A DNA stretch of 64,000 nucleotides. Origin: Debaryomyces hansenii CBS767 (Eukaryota > Ascomycota > Pichiomycetes > Serinales > Debaryomycetaceae). The stretch is from the NCBI RefSeq assembly GCF_000006445.2, contig NC_006044.2:744001-808000 (forward strand). Reading direction: 5' to 3'. Below are positions 19,665 through 28,052 of this stretch, piece by piece. The notes beneath the pieces are model-generated. The model was not told the origin of the DNA. It saw only the letters and a list, made by a program, of their open reading frames with translations, and made no database searches. The translations under genes were made by a program, and so were the position numbers. Positions within the stretch are counted from its first letter, which is position 1; every line of letters starts with the position of its first letter.

Positions 19665-20465
19665 AGTTTGGTTGGCCAAAAAACTGAAAATGAAATAGTT
19701 TGAAGATAAAGATTATATAAAGTATTTATGATCTGGAATTTTTATGCCTCATTTCTCAACGGCTCTAAAAAGAACGGCTACCTATAGCGAATTCGACACG
19801 GCAAAATACATGCAATTCCAATTCGTACGTTAATTTCATTATGTACATGTTACAAGTATAATATCTACGAGGAGTGTATCTACATGGACAAGTATTGCGT
19901 ATCTTTAAAATCAGTTAAAGTTTGGTGCTAATATATTATCAACTCTCCAAAACTAAAGGTATAATTCGTCTGCATTTTTTAAGTTGAATTCTTTGACACA
20001 ATTCCATGTTACTATTTGCCAAAAACATATATATGTCTGAATTATAGTATAATTATGTGGAATGTAGAGAACACCTGTTAGTCCTTCAAGCCGTTTTAAG
20101 GTTTGGTTGACAGAAAAACTTTGTGCGTCATTTACAATTAAGTTGAGTAAACAAGTCACATTTATGTCTCTCAGTCTACTATATACATAGTGGATCCTGG
20201 AGATATTGTAAAATCAAGAGAATAGATCACATGTAGGATATACGAATCTGATGAACAATTGATAAAGAATATATGCCATTGAATTGACATGAAAGATACG
20301 AGTGAAGTTTTTCGTGCAGTTGTAATAAGCCCACGTCATTGTACTGTTGACATCGGAATGCATGAACCCTTTTGGGCCAAAATTTTGGTACAAGCGCCTT
20401 CGTCAAAAAAGTATAAATAGCTTTAGCCTCGCCAATATCAATAGAGTTTATAGTGCTCTTTAAGA
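19665..20465. other. Intergenic region upstream of APE2 and the first PTM1-like gene, 801 bp
   Basis: This is a divergent promoter region. No credible gene is seen. Its right-hand 150 bp is duplicated in front of the second PTM1-like gene (separate entry), and a TATA element GTATAAATAG is present at 20411-20420. Confidence 0.6.
20318..20465 (+). promoter_or_regulatory. Promoter block duplicated in front of two PTM1-like genes, copy 1
   Basis: This 148-bp block aligns almost gap-free with 22939-23086. It includes TGCATGAACCCTTTTGG, a TATAAATAG element about 50 bp before the ATG, and an identical TTTATAGTGCTCTTTAAGA leader. Both end exactly at the start codon. Confidence 0.75.
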
Positions 20466-22055
20466 ATGTTCGTATTCCTTCTATCCTTAAGCTGCATTTT
20501 ATTTAATGCTTTAGTATTAGCTGATGTACAACGGCTGGAGTTGGATGCACACTCCTTGGGGGTTTCTTGCCTTCCTATAATTAATGAACCAGAAGCTACG
20601 CTACTAGGTGGAATCAAGGTTTTTTTAGACGAATTGAAATTAAATGACGGACAAGAGCCAACAGATTTAAAGATACCGGTGTTGCTATTTCGTTATGAAG
20701 ATATCCTTAACTTCACCACCCTTCCCTCGTGGGAGGAATATGACGAGGGATATGCATCTAACTATAGCTCTAATAACTTGAATTCGGATAATTATTTCTT
20801 GAAAAATTCGGTAGACTTTGAAGAAAATAAATTCATATTGGATTTGTATGAAGGGTACAGTGAAATTGATGAAAGGCGGATCTATAATGGATTCTTAGAT
20901 TTGTCAAAAGAGGATGGTCATGCTGAAGCTTTATTACCGGCCTACGAGACTGGGTTGTATTGCGCATATGTTGCACCACCTATTAACAGGAATATCAAAA
21001 CGATGAATATATCGCTTGCTCTACAGTATTCTAAATTTTATTCGACTAGCATGTCGTATGTCGACTACTGTCAAGTAAAATATATTATTGGTACTGGCTT
21101 ATTGTTAGCAATATACTTGATAAATAATATTTTGAAATTTCAAAAAGATAAACAATTAGACATCAAGAACATGCCAATTATTTCAAAGACAGTTATATTT
21201 TATGTCTTGATACCACTTTTATCACTCATGTCACTTGAATGGTTTATTGTGTTTATCGAAATTCACTGCAATTTGAGTAGCCGAAAAATACGTTGCTTTG
21301 AATATTCCCGTCTAATAATAGAATTGATTCAACCTAACTGGAGGATTTTGCTCCGATTTTATGTTTTACTCTTTACCATGGGATATGGAGTCATTTATTA
21401 CCATAGAGGAGCCTCTCGAACATTCAGTAAAATGCCAAGGAGGACTAAGAATGTGGCATGGTTACTTTTTATTACAGATTTAACTTTGAATAATACGGAA
21501 TATTTTATGAAATACAATAATTTGGCATTATATAAAGATACGATTGAATCCATATGTGCCGTATGTTTTTTTGGTTCGTTCGTACTTCCTTTCGTTTGGT
21601 ACTTCGTATCATTTATTTATTATTTCAAAACAAGGAATATTATTAAGAAGTTGCCACCTACGTCGACTGTCACAGAAGGAATTGATGCCAATACCAGAAT
21701 CATGAAAGCTTTTAAACAATCTAGTCTTGTCATCTTTATATCACCAACCATTTCGGGGTTGGCATGGTTTAGTTCATATGCACGTGTGGCCATCAAAACC
21801 TTTTTCTCAATGATGAATGAGATTTCTTCAGAATTGGACGTAAGTGACGAAGAACTATCAAGAGAATTGCTCATAAAGCTGGTAAAATTATCGCATTATA
21901 TAATGCGGTTCACTCAAGATACCATGATGTCTTCTTTTGATGAATGGCCGGGAGCTATGAAGATATATCTAACTATCGCCCTATTATACGTGATTTGGAT
22001 AAGAAATAACAATGCTTTAGTCGTTGAAGATGAGAAAGCGGACTTCAAAGAGTAG
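20466..22055 (+). CDS. PTM1-like seven-transmembrane protein, tandem copy 1
   Basis: This 529-residue protein has a cleavable signal peptide (about residues 1-19), a lumenal domain of about 185 residues with paired cysteines (SLGVSC and TGLYCAYVAPP), and about seven membrane segments from residue 210 onward. The layout and the central MGYGVIYYH motif (compare GYGVV in the family) suggest the Ptm1/GPR107/TMEM87 group of Golgi/endosomal proteins with a GOLD-like lumenal domain. Their molecular role is not settled. The C-terminus is cytosolic, short and acidic. It shares near-identical nucleotide patches with the gene at 23087. Codon 24 is CTG where the paralogue has CTA (Leu). I am fairly sure of the architecture and less sure of the family name. 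Confidence 0.65.
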   Translation: MFVFLLSLSCILFNALVLADVQRLELDAHSLGVSCLPIINEPEATLLGGIKVFLDELKLNDGQEPTDLKIPVLLFRYEDILNFTTLPSWEEYDEGYASNYSSNNLNSDNYFLKNSVDFEENKFILDLYEGYSEIDERRIYNGFLDLSKEDGHAEALLPAYETGLYCAYVAPPINRNIKTMNISLALQYSKFYSTSMSYVDYCQVKYIIGTGLLLAIYLINNILKFQKDKQLDIKNMPIISKTVIFYVLIPLLSLMSLEWFIVFIEIHCNLSSRKIRCFEYSRLIIELIQPNWRILLRFYVLLFTMGYGVIYYHRGASRTFSKMPRRTKNVAWLLFITDLTLNNTEYFMKYNNLALYKDTIESICAVCFFGSFVLPFVWYFVSFIYYFKTRNIIKKLPPTSTVTEGIDANTRIMKAFKQSSLVIFISPTISGLAWFSSYARVAIKTFFSMMNEISSELDVSDEELSRELLIKLVKLSHYIMRFTQDTMMSSFDEWPGAMKIYLTIALLYVIWIRNNNALVVEDEKADFKE

Positions 22056-23086
22056 CTTTGTCTTTTGATATGGTGAAGATATCTTAATCACATGATTGCA
22101 ACACAAGCCGCATACTTGACATATTAACTAGAAAACAGCTTGTAAATATCCAAAATTAATAATACGACAAGTTATTGGTTTGTGTATAGAATAAGAGATT
22201 AGTCTTAATCATTGCTCAGTAAACTTTGTAGATAAAGAAAACAAGAATGAATATGCTTAGAAATGAAATAGAACCCATAGTTATTGGGCGAGCGAACAAA
22301 TAAAAAGAAAGAAATTTAAAGACGTACTATGACAAAACAAAAGTTGTAAAATGCGAAGAGGTACATAATCAAAGTGGCCGAAATAGACTTTGCATTAGAA
22401 CATTTTTAACAACAAGGTCATCATTTTACTATTTGCATCAATAGTTGCGTTTCTCAAGTATCAGCGAACGGTGTCAACTAAAAAAAAAGATATTTATTAG
22501 ATTGTGGTATAGATTTTCTGAAGAATACCTTCTATGTGCTTTGATTAAAACAATGAAATAGTAAAATGGGTTGAGTAGAATATAAACTATTTGATAATTA
22601 CCCGCATTTTTCAGACAGTAGTTATCCAATATGCATGATGATTAACACTATTGTGACCAATATCTGTCGAGAAAATTTCCCTCCTGGAGTTTATAGAACA
22701 TATCAAATAAAGTTTGATATGTGCAAGTATTGGGTACTTAAGAAATCACCAGTTTAGAAAAAAATATTCACTGCATCATGGCTTCAAATTTAATTCAAGC
22801 AAAATAATAATAGTTTTTTTCATTTTATGTGGATGTCGTAAATTCTACAGGCATTGTGTAATATATACGAATCTTAAGGACAAAGGGTTATGAATAAATG
22901 ATACTGACACGATATAGAGGATTGAAAGCTATTAGTGCAATTGTAATAATCCTGCGACAAAGTCTTGTTGACATCAGAATGCATGAACCCTTTTGGTCCA
23001 AAATAGTAGTACTAGCGCCATCGTCAAAAATGTATAAATAGCCTTCGACGCGCTAATATCAATAAAGTTTATAGTGCTCTTTAAGA
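22056..23086. other. Intergenic region between the tandem PTM1-like genes, 1031 bp
   Basis: This is AT-rich DNA with no ORF of note. Apart from the duplicated promoter block at its right end, no repeat, LTR or RNA gene was recognised. Confidence 0.55.
22939..23086 (+). promoter_or_regulatory. Promoter block duplicated in front of two PTM1-like genes, copy 2
   Basis: This is the counterpart of 20318-20465, with the TATA element TGTATAAATA at 23031-23040 and the same leader up to the ATG. It differs by scattered substitutions only. Confidence 0.75.
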
Positions 23087-24739
23087 ATGTTTTTCATATT
23101 CGTTCTATTTTTGAGTGGAATTTTATTTAACAGCCTAGTTCTGGCAGTTGCTCGCGTAGGCGCATCAGAACTGGCCATTACCCAACTATACACGTCAATA
23201 CTGGTCGATGCCCACCGACTAGAGTTGGACGCAAATTCTCTGGGAGTTTCATGTTTATCTATATTAACTGAACCGGAGGCTAGCAGACAAGGTAGAATTA
23301 AGGTTTCCTTGGACGAATTGGAGTTTTACGATGGTGGAAAGCCAGACGATTTAAAAGTACCGGTTTTGTTATTCCGTTATGAAGATATTCTTAACTTCAC
23401 CACCCTTCCATCATATGAGGAATATGACAAAGGGTATACATCTAACTATAGCTCTAGCAAGTTGAATTGGGAAAGCTATTTCTTGAAGGACACGGTAGAT
23501 TTTGAAGAAAATAAGTTCATATTGAATTTGTATGACGGGTACAATGAAATTGATGAAAAGCGAATCTATAACGGATTCTTAGATGCATCAAAAGAGAATG
23601 GTAATAACGAAGCAGTACTACCAGTCAAGAAGTCTGGAATGTATTGCGTTTATATTGCCCCACCTATTGACAAAAATATCAAGATAATGAGCGCACCTGT
23701 ACACTTCCGATATTCAAGATTGTATTCGAGTAACATGTGGTATTCTCATTACTGTCAAACAAAATATCTTATTGGTGTTGGCCTATTGCTAGCAGCATTC
23801 TTGATAAAGGATACTTTAAAATTTACCAAGGATAAACAATTAAGCATTACGAATATGCCAATTATTTCCAAGGCAGTTATATTTTATGTTTTGGTACCAT
23901 TACTATCATTCATTTCCCTTGAGTGGCTCAGTATATTTATAGAAACCCACTGCAATTTAACTAGTCGCAAAATATGCTTCTTTGAATATTTCCGTCTAAC
24001 GAATGAATGGATTCAACCTAATTGGAAGATCTTACTCCGGTTTTATGTTTTACTATTTACTATGGGATACGGAGTAATTTATTACCATAGAGGAGCCTCT
24101 CGAACATTCAGTAAAATGCCTAAGAGGACTAAGAACGTGGCATGGTCACTTTTTATCACCAATATCATCTTGAGTAACGCTAATAAAGCATACGATAAGT
24201 ATGATACGTATTTGATGACATACCCAATTGGATTCATATGTACCCTATGCTCTTTTGGCTCATTCATCTTTCCTTTCGTTTGGTACTTCGTATCATTTAT
24301 TTATTATTTCAAAACAAAAAATATTATTAAGAAATTGCCACCTACGTCGACTGTCACAGAAGGAATTGATGCCAATACCAGAATCATGAAAGCATTTAAA
24401 CAATCTAGTCTTGTCATCTTTGTATCACCAACTATTTCGGGGTTGGCATGGTTTAGCTCATTTGTACGTATGGCTGTCAAAACATTCTACTCAGCGATTA
24501 ATGACATCTCTTCGGATTTGGACATAAGTGAGAAAATATCATCAAGAGATTCGCTAATAAAGCTGGTAAAATTATCGCGTCATATAATGCTGTTTTCTGA
24601 AGATAGCGTCAAATCTATATTTGAAAAATGGCCGGGAGCTATCAAGATATATCTAACTATCGCCCTATTATACGTGATTTGGATAAGAAATAACAATGCA
24701 TTAGTCGTTGAAGATGAGAAAGGCGATCTCAAAGAGTAG
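23087..24739 (+). CDS. PTM1-like seven-transmembrane protein, tandem copy 2
   Basis: This 550-residue paralogue of the preceding gene has the same signal peptide, lumenal cysteines (SLGVSC, SGMYCVYIAPP) and about seven membrane helices, and ends in nearly the same cytosolic tail (VVEDEKGDLKE). It differs by about 21 extra residues just after the signal peptide (VGASELAITQLYTSILV region), in frame and without splice signals. The lumenal domain has diverged clearly, while parts of the membrane domain are almost identical to copy 1 at the DNA level. This pattern suggests duplication followed by partial gene conversion. It converges on JLP1. Confidence 0.65.
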   Translation: MFFIFVLFLSGILFNSLVLAVARVGASELAITQLYTSILVDAHRLELDANSLGVSCLSILTEPEASRQGRIKVSLDELEFYDGGKPDDLKVPVLLFRYEDILNFTTLPSYEEYDKGYTSNYSSSKLNWESYFLKDTVDFEENKFILNLYDGYNEIDEKRIYNGFLDASKENGNNEAVLPVKKSGMYCVYIAPPIDKNIKIMSAPVHFRYSRLYSSNMWYSHYCQTKYLIGVGLLLAAFLIKDTLKFTKDKQLSITNMPIISKAVIFYVLVPLLSFISLEWLSIFIETHCNLTSRKICFFEYFRLTNEWIQPNWKILLRFYVLLFTMGYGVIYYHRGASRTFSKMPKRTKNVAWSLFITNIILSNANKAYDKYDTYLMTYPIGFICTLCSFGSFIFPFVWYFVSFIYYFKTKNIIKKLPPTSTVTEGIDANTRIMKAFKQSSLVIFVSPTISGLAWFSSFVRMAVKTFYSAINDISSDLDISEKISSRDSLIKLVKLSRHIMLFSEDSVKSIFEKWPGAIKIYLTIALLYVIWIRNNNALVVEDEKGDLKE

Positions 24740-25058
24740 TTTGCTATTGATTACTCGACTTAAGAGACTTTAGAATTCCAGTGGCATGATTGCAACAGCA
24801 GTTACATAGAGAATTGTAGATATTTAAATTTGTTGTGTTCTAGAAACAGCATGTAAATAGGCATTCAGTTATTAAACATATTTTATTAGGTAAAAATATT
24901 GAAATGAGCATTTGAATGCTTGTAGAATACATATATTCCATTGAATCGTACACCGAATACTATACTTTTGGTAAGAATCATCTATCGTGTGCTAACTACT
25001 CAGAGTCTTCTACAATTTTTATCATAACATAATCGTATAATATTTTTTAAATAAAAAC
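24740..25058. other. Convergent intergenic region, 319 bp
   Basis: This lies between the stop codons of the second PTM1-like gene and JLP1. It is AT-rich 3' flanking DNA; no gene is visible. Confidence 0.6.
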
Positions 25059-26210
25059 CTATTTTAAAAGCTTATCCAAAGCTTCACCTACGTCACCAAT
25101 ATCATATTCTTCCTTATTTAAATATTTCAAATCTTCCACTGGTCTTTCAGCCTGTGGTGTAATTCTGAATGCGTGTCTTGAAACTGGCGTCTCCCAATCA
25201 ATGATGGCAGAATGAACAACTCTTCTGTTATCCCATACAACAACCGTATTTGGTTCCCAGTTAGCTCTTAACTGTAAGTCATGGGCCGACTCAATGTGTT
25301 GGAATAAAAAGTTGATTAAGTAGTCAGATTCATCCTGCTTCAATTCAACGATTCTTCTGGAGAATGGACGATTTAAATAGATAAATTTGTCACCAGTCGC
25401 TGGGTGTTGTCTGATTAATGGGTGAATGCTAGAAACAGGCTTTCTTCTTTCAATGCCTCCTTGTACACGAGAGTTGGAAGCCTGATCTTCTGAGGTATGC
25501 AAAACATGCAATCCTTCTAGTCTCTTTTGAAATTCAGGGGATAAACGATTATAAGCCTCCACAACATCAGCAAAAATAGTGTCACCACCTGCATCAGGAC
25601 CTTGAAGCACGGCGAAGAAAGTAGTTCCTGGAGGTTGCAACTCGTAGGAAACATCAGAATGCCAAGAAGTAGAGTTCGATCTTTGCGAAAACACACGGTC
25701 AAACTCTCCTTTATCAGCACGACGGTATGTTATATGTAATTCTGGATGGCCTCTTGGAGCACCCGAAGTTGGATGGATGTGTAAACGTCCAAAGTGTCTA
25801 CCGTAGTCAGTTGCGAATTTTGGGCCTTTGGTCGCGAAATCTTGATCCCTGAAGACAACCACACCTCTCTGCGCAACATATAATGCTAACTCATCCTTAG
25901 CCTTATCATTCAATTGTGATAACTGGACTCCTGTAACTTCAGTACCTAGTTTTGGTGTTATTCTCTTCTGAACAAATTGGGCATCCTTAGGAAATAAGTT
26001 CGATAACGATTTGTCAGCTCTGGCACCTGGATCCAAATGTTTGAAAAACTTCAATGGGGGATACTTTTGTTTTGGATCCCATGTTGGAAGAAAGTCTGGG
26101 TATTGCAGCTGATTTCTGTTCAACTTATTTATAACTAATGTTCCATCGGCATCAACTTCATCTGTACCTGCAACATAGTGGGTATCGTAGTTTCCTGATG
26201 CTTTTGACAT
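25059..26210 (-). CDS. JLP1: Alpha-ketoglutarate-dependent sulfonate/taurine dioxygenase
   Basis: This 383-residue Fe(II)/2-oxoglutarate dioxygenase of the TauD/TfdA family releases sulfite from sulfonates or sulfate esters for use as a sulfur source. The metal-binding HxD is in SWHSDVSYE (His about 183), the distal His is in NRRVVHSAI (about 331), and the 2-oxoglutarate arginine is in RHAFRITP. Length is slightly shorter than S. cerevisiae Jlp1 (412). Two AAACTGTGG-type sites upstream fit control by the sulfur-starvation factors Met31/Met32-Met4. TauD homologues are often transferred or lost among yeasts, but codon use here looks native. Confidence 0.9.
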   Translation of the reverse strand: MSKASGNYDTHYVAGTDEVDADGTLVINKLNRNQLQYPDFLPTWDPKQKYPPLKFFKHLDPGARADKSLSNLFPKDAQFVQKRITPKLGTEVTGVQLSQLNDKAKDELALYVAQRGVVVFRDQDFATKGPKFATDYGRHFGRLHIHPTSGAPRGHPELHITYRRADKGEFDRVFSQRSNSTSWHSDVSYELQPPGTTFFAVLQGPDAGGDTIFADVVEAYNRLSPEFQKRLEGLHVLHTSEDQASNSRVQGGIERRKPVSSIHPLIRQHPATGDKFIYLNRPFSRRIVELKQDESDYLINFLFQHIESAHDLQLRANWEPNTVVVWDNRRVVHSAIIDWETPVSRHAFRITPQAERPVEDLKYLNKEEYDIGDVGEALDKLLK

Positions 26211-26472
26211 TTTTATTATAAACGTTTTAAATTCCTTTTGTAGTGTACTTTTATTTAACCTTAGACCAGCTTTTTGGATTACCTATTTTGTCAATATGTC
26301 TTCAATGTAATTATTACTATTGTAGTGCTTTGATGGAATAGATATGTATTCACCACAGTAAATGGCTGCCACCACCATACTTATATAATAATTCTCCTCT
26401 TACAAGCCACATCCATAATTTGTCTTGATCATCTGTTGTAGTCGAATATTCCTCTATGGAAGCATTTCGCAT

Positions 26473-26481
26473 CCACAGTTT
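26473..26481 (-). promoter_or_regulatory. JLP1: Met31/32-type site upstream of JLP1 (proximal)
   Basis: CCACAGTTT on the + strand reads AAACTGTGG in the direction of JLP1, the Met31/Met32 consensus. It is about 260 bp before the ATG. A near match (CCACAGTAA) lies at 26353-26361. Confidence 0.65.
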
Positions 26482-26553
26482 GTCAGCTACCGATTGGATT
26501 ATGGTGCAAATTCTCGCAGTTTTCCGTTACGCTTGTGGAGTGATTACTAACAG

Positions 26554-26562
26554 CCACAGTTT
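26554..26562 (-). promoter_or_regulatory. JLP1: Met31/32-type site upstream of JLP1 (distal)
   Basis: This is a second perfect AAACTGTGG in the same orientation, 81 bp upstream of the first. Two exact copies of a 9-mer in one promoter of a sulfur-scavenging gene are unlikely to be chance. Confidence 0.65.
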
Positions 26563-26817
26563 ATTGCACCATTCCTGGGGCTGTTAGCTAACCGAAGCAA
26601 GCATTTAATTCGTTTGTAATACTCGATTACAAAGCCATAGCCTGTTAAAGGGGTACATTATCTGACGTTCATACGAAATACCATTTATAATCATTTCTAC
26701 GGTATAGCCAATAAAAACGTAACATCAGCCGATGAAAGAAGTAAAGAAAAGTCCGACTCGCACTATATCATTTTTCTCTATCTATCATGCAAGGAAGAAA
26801 TGTAAATGAGTTGATAA

Positions 26818-27000
26818 ACAATAGCAGAGCCATATGTGGAGATACATCTATTTCCTGAAAATGCAAGAAACAACCAACAGTATCATTATCTACTATTGAA
26901 GCTCAATATTTAGCATTGACAGAAACTACCAAGTAAGCACCCTGGATAGCTCAACTATTTTAAACAGTTTAAGATACCATTAACACACCCAATTCCGATT
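26818..27000 (+). mobile_element. Decayed Ty1/copia retrotransposon fragment (RNase H end)
   Basis: In one + frame the DNA reads AICGDTSIS, stop, KCKKQPTVSLSTIEAQYLA and LTETTK, then a stop followed by APWIAQLF. This matches the C-terminal RNase H region of copia polyproteins (the SW-KKQPTVSLST-EAEY-AL pattern, then a W-hydrophobic stretch). The first stop is a TGA where the family has Trp (TGG). Further stops follow, and no LTRs, integrase or reverse transcriptase were seen nearby. It is an inactive relic of about 180 bp. It is described only; no repaired reading is given. Confidence 0.7.
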
Positions 27001-27110
27001 CAAATATATTGATATTCAAAGATAAAATAAATTATATATTATAATACTGACTTAATTATTGATTAACTGATTCCCTTAGTGGAATGTCTTCCAATTTAGA
27101 AAACCTACTT

Positions 27111-27365
27111 TTAGAGTTTATGGGCCGCTTGAATATCGATTGAGTATCGAGTATCAGAATTTGTTTGGATGAGGAATAGTCCGTGATAGTTAAGGGCATT
27201 GAGCAAGTGTTCCAGAAGGCATGTTGAATGTGGCTCGCGCTTGCTCGTATTTTTTTTTATGTTGCATTTTATAGCACTCACTTTCACACAGACCGTGACT
27301 CCAACGTATCCTTGTATATGCGCTTCTCCCACTAACGCCGAGTCTATCTCTCCCATAGTCGACAT
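27111..27365 (-). pseudogene. Unassigned 84-codon ORF in the gene-poor region
   Basis: This ORF has two early methionines (MSTMGEIDSALVGE) and a GC content higher than the flanks. I recognise no domain. It lies 39 bp downstream, on the same strand, of the fragment at 27405-27656, so the two may be parts of one broken gene. It could equally be a chance ORF. Confidence 0.25.
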
Positions 27366-27404
27366 ATCCCCTAAGAAATAGAATTTATTATATATATATT
27401 TCCC

Positions 27405-27656
27405 TTAACATTGTTCCAGAGTAGTAGAGACTTTATCTGTTGACGTCCCTACTTTCTTAACTGCACCGTTGTTCCTAGCTGCCCGCTTGAACTCACCCCA
27501 GTTCTCCCAGTCAGCATCATACTCTAGGTCCCCAATCATTGTAACCCATATACCGTCGTCTGTCTGAACGTCCGTCTGATCATCGTATTTGATTTTATCT
27601 GATGGGCAATAAGTGCCAGGTTGGTACCTAAAGTAATATATGTAATTATAGCGTCC
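27405..27656 (-). pseudogene. Coding-like gene fragment, 84 codons, no proper start
   Basis: This open frame has no early ATG and ends at a TAA. It has a balanced amino-acid composition, rich in W, D and G (DDGIWVTMIGDLEYDADWEN), and is less AT-rich than the surroundings, which suggests former coding DNA. I do not recognise the protein. The absence of a start and the short length indicate a fragment of a lost or degraded gene, or an exon whose partner has not been found. Confidence 0.35.
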
Positions 27657-28052
27657 TCATGTACAATTTTATAAGTCAGAATTAATTAAGGAACTATATA
27701 AGAGACTGCCAGAAAGAGAATTAATGGAGTTCCAAAATTTTGTATACAATGGATATTAGTTTCTGAAATGATATATGGAGCTCAAAAGCAAAAGAGAAAT
27801 TTTACAGAGTGCATTTCAGAAGATACGAGAGGTTGAAATGACACATCAATGCACTTGTAGATAAGTGCATGCGCGAAAGGTATGACGTGACATAGACCAA
27901 TAAGAGTGTATATCTATTTAGGCGAGTATTTGACATCATTCAAATCCGGTGGTTCAGGGATCTAATATGATGAGAAAAAAGATATTTTAAAAATAGAAGT
28001 TTTTCATAGTTGAAGTCCTTTTTTTTCTTCAATACACTGTACTGACTATATA

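Larger units (their letters stand above)
26211..28052. other. Gene-poor region, 1842 bp, with relics
   Basis: This stretch between JLP1 and the third PTM1-like gene contains no intact gene. From left to right it holds the JLP1 promoter with two Met31/32-type sites, a decayed copia RNase H relic, and two minus-strand fragments (27405-27656 and 27111-27365) that look coding but lack a full gene structure. A TATA-like element and the upstream DNA of the third PTM1-like gene complete it. Confidence 0.6.

Noticed and set aside
27199..27381. 60-codon + strand ORF in the gene-poor gap
   Set aside because: It is antisense to the slightly more protein-like minus frame; both are weak, and nothing supports the + strand reading.
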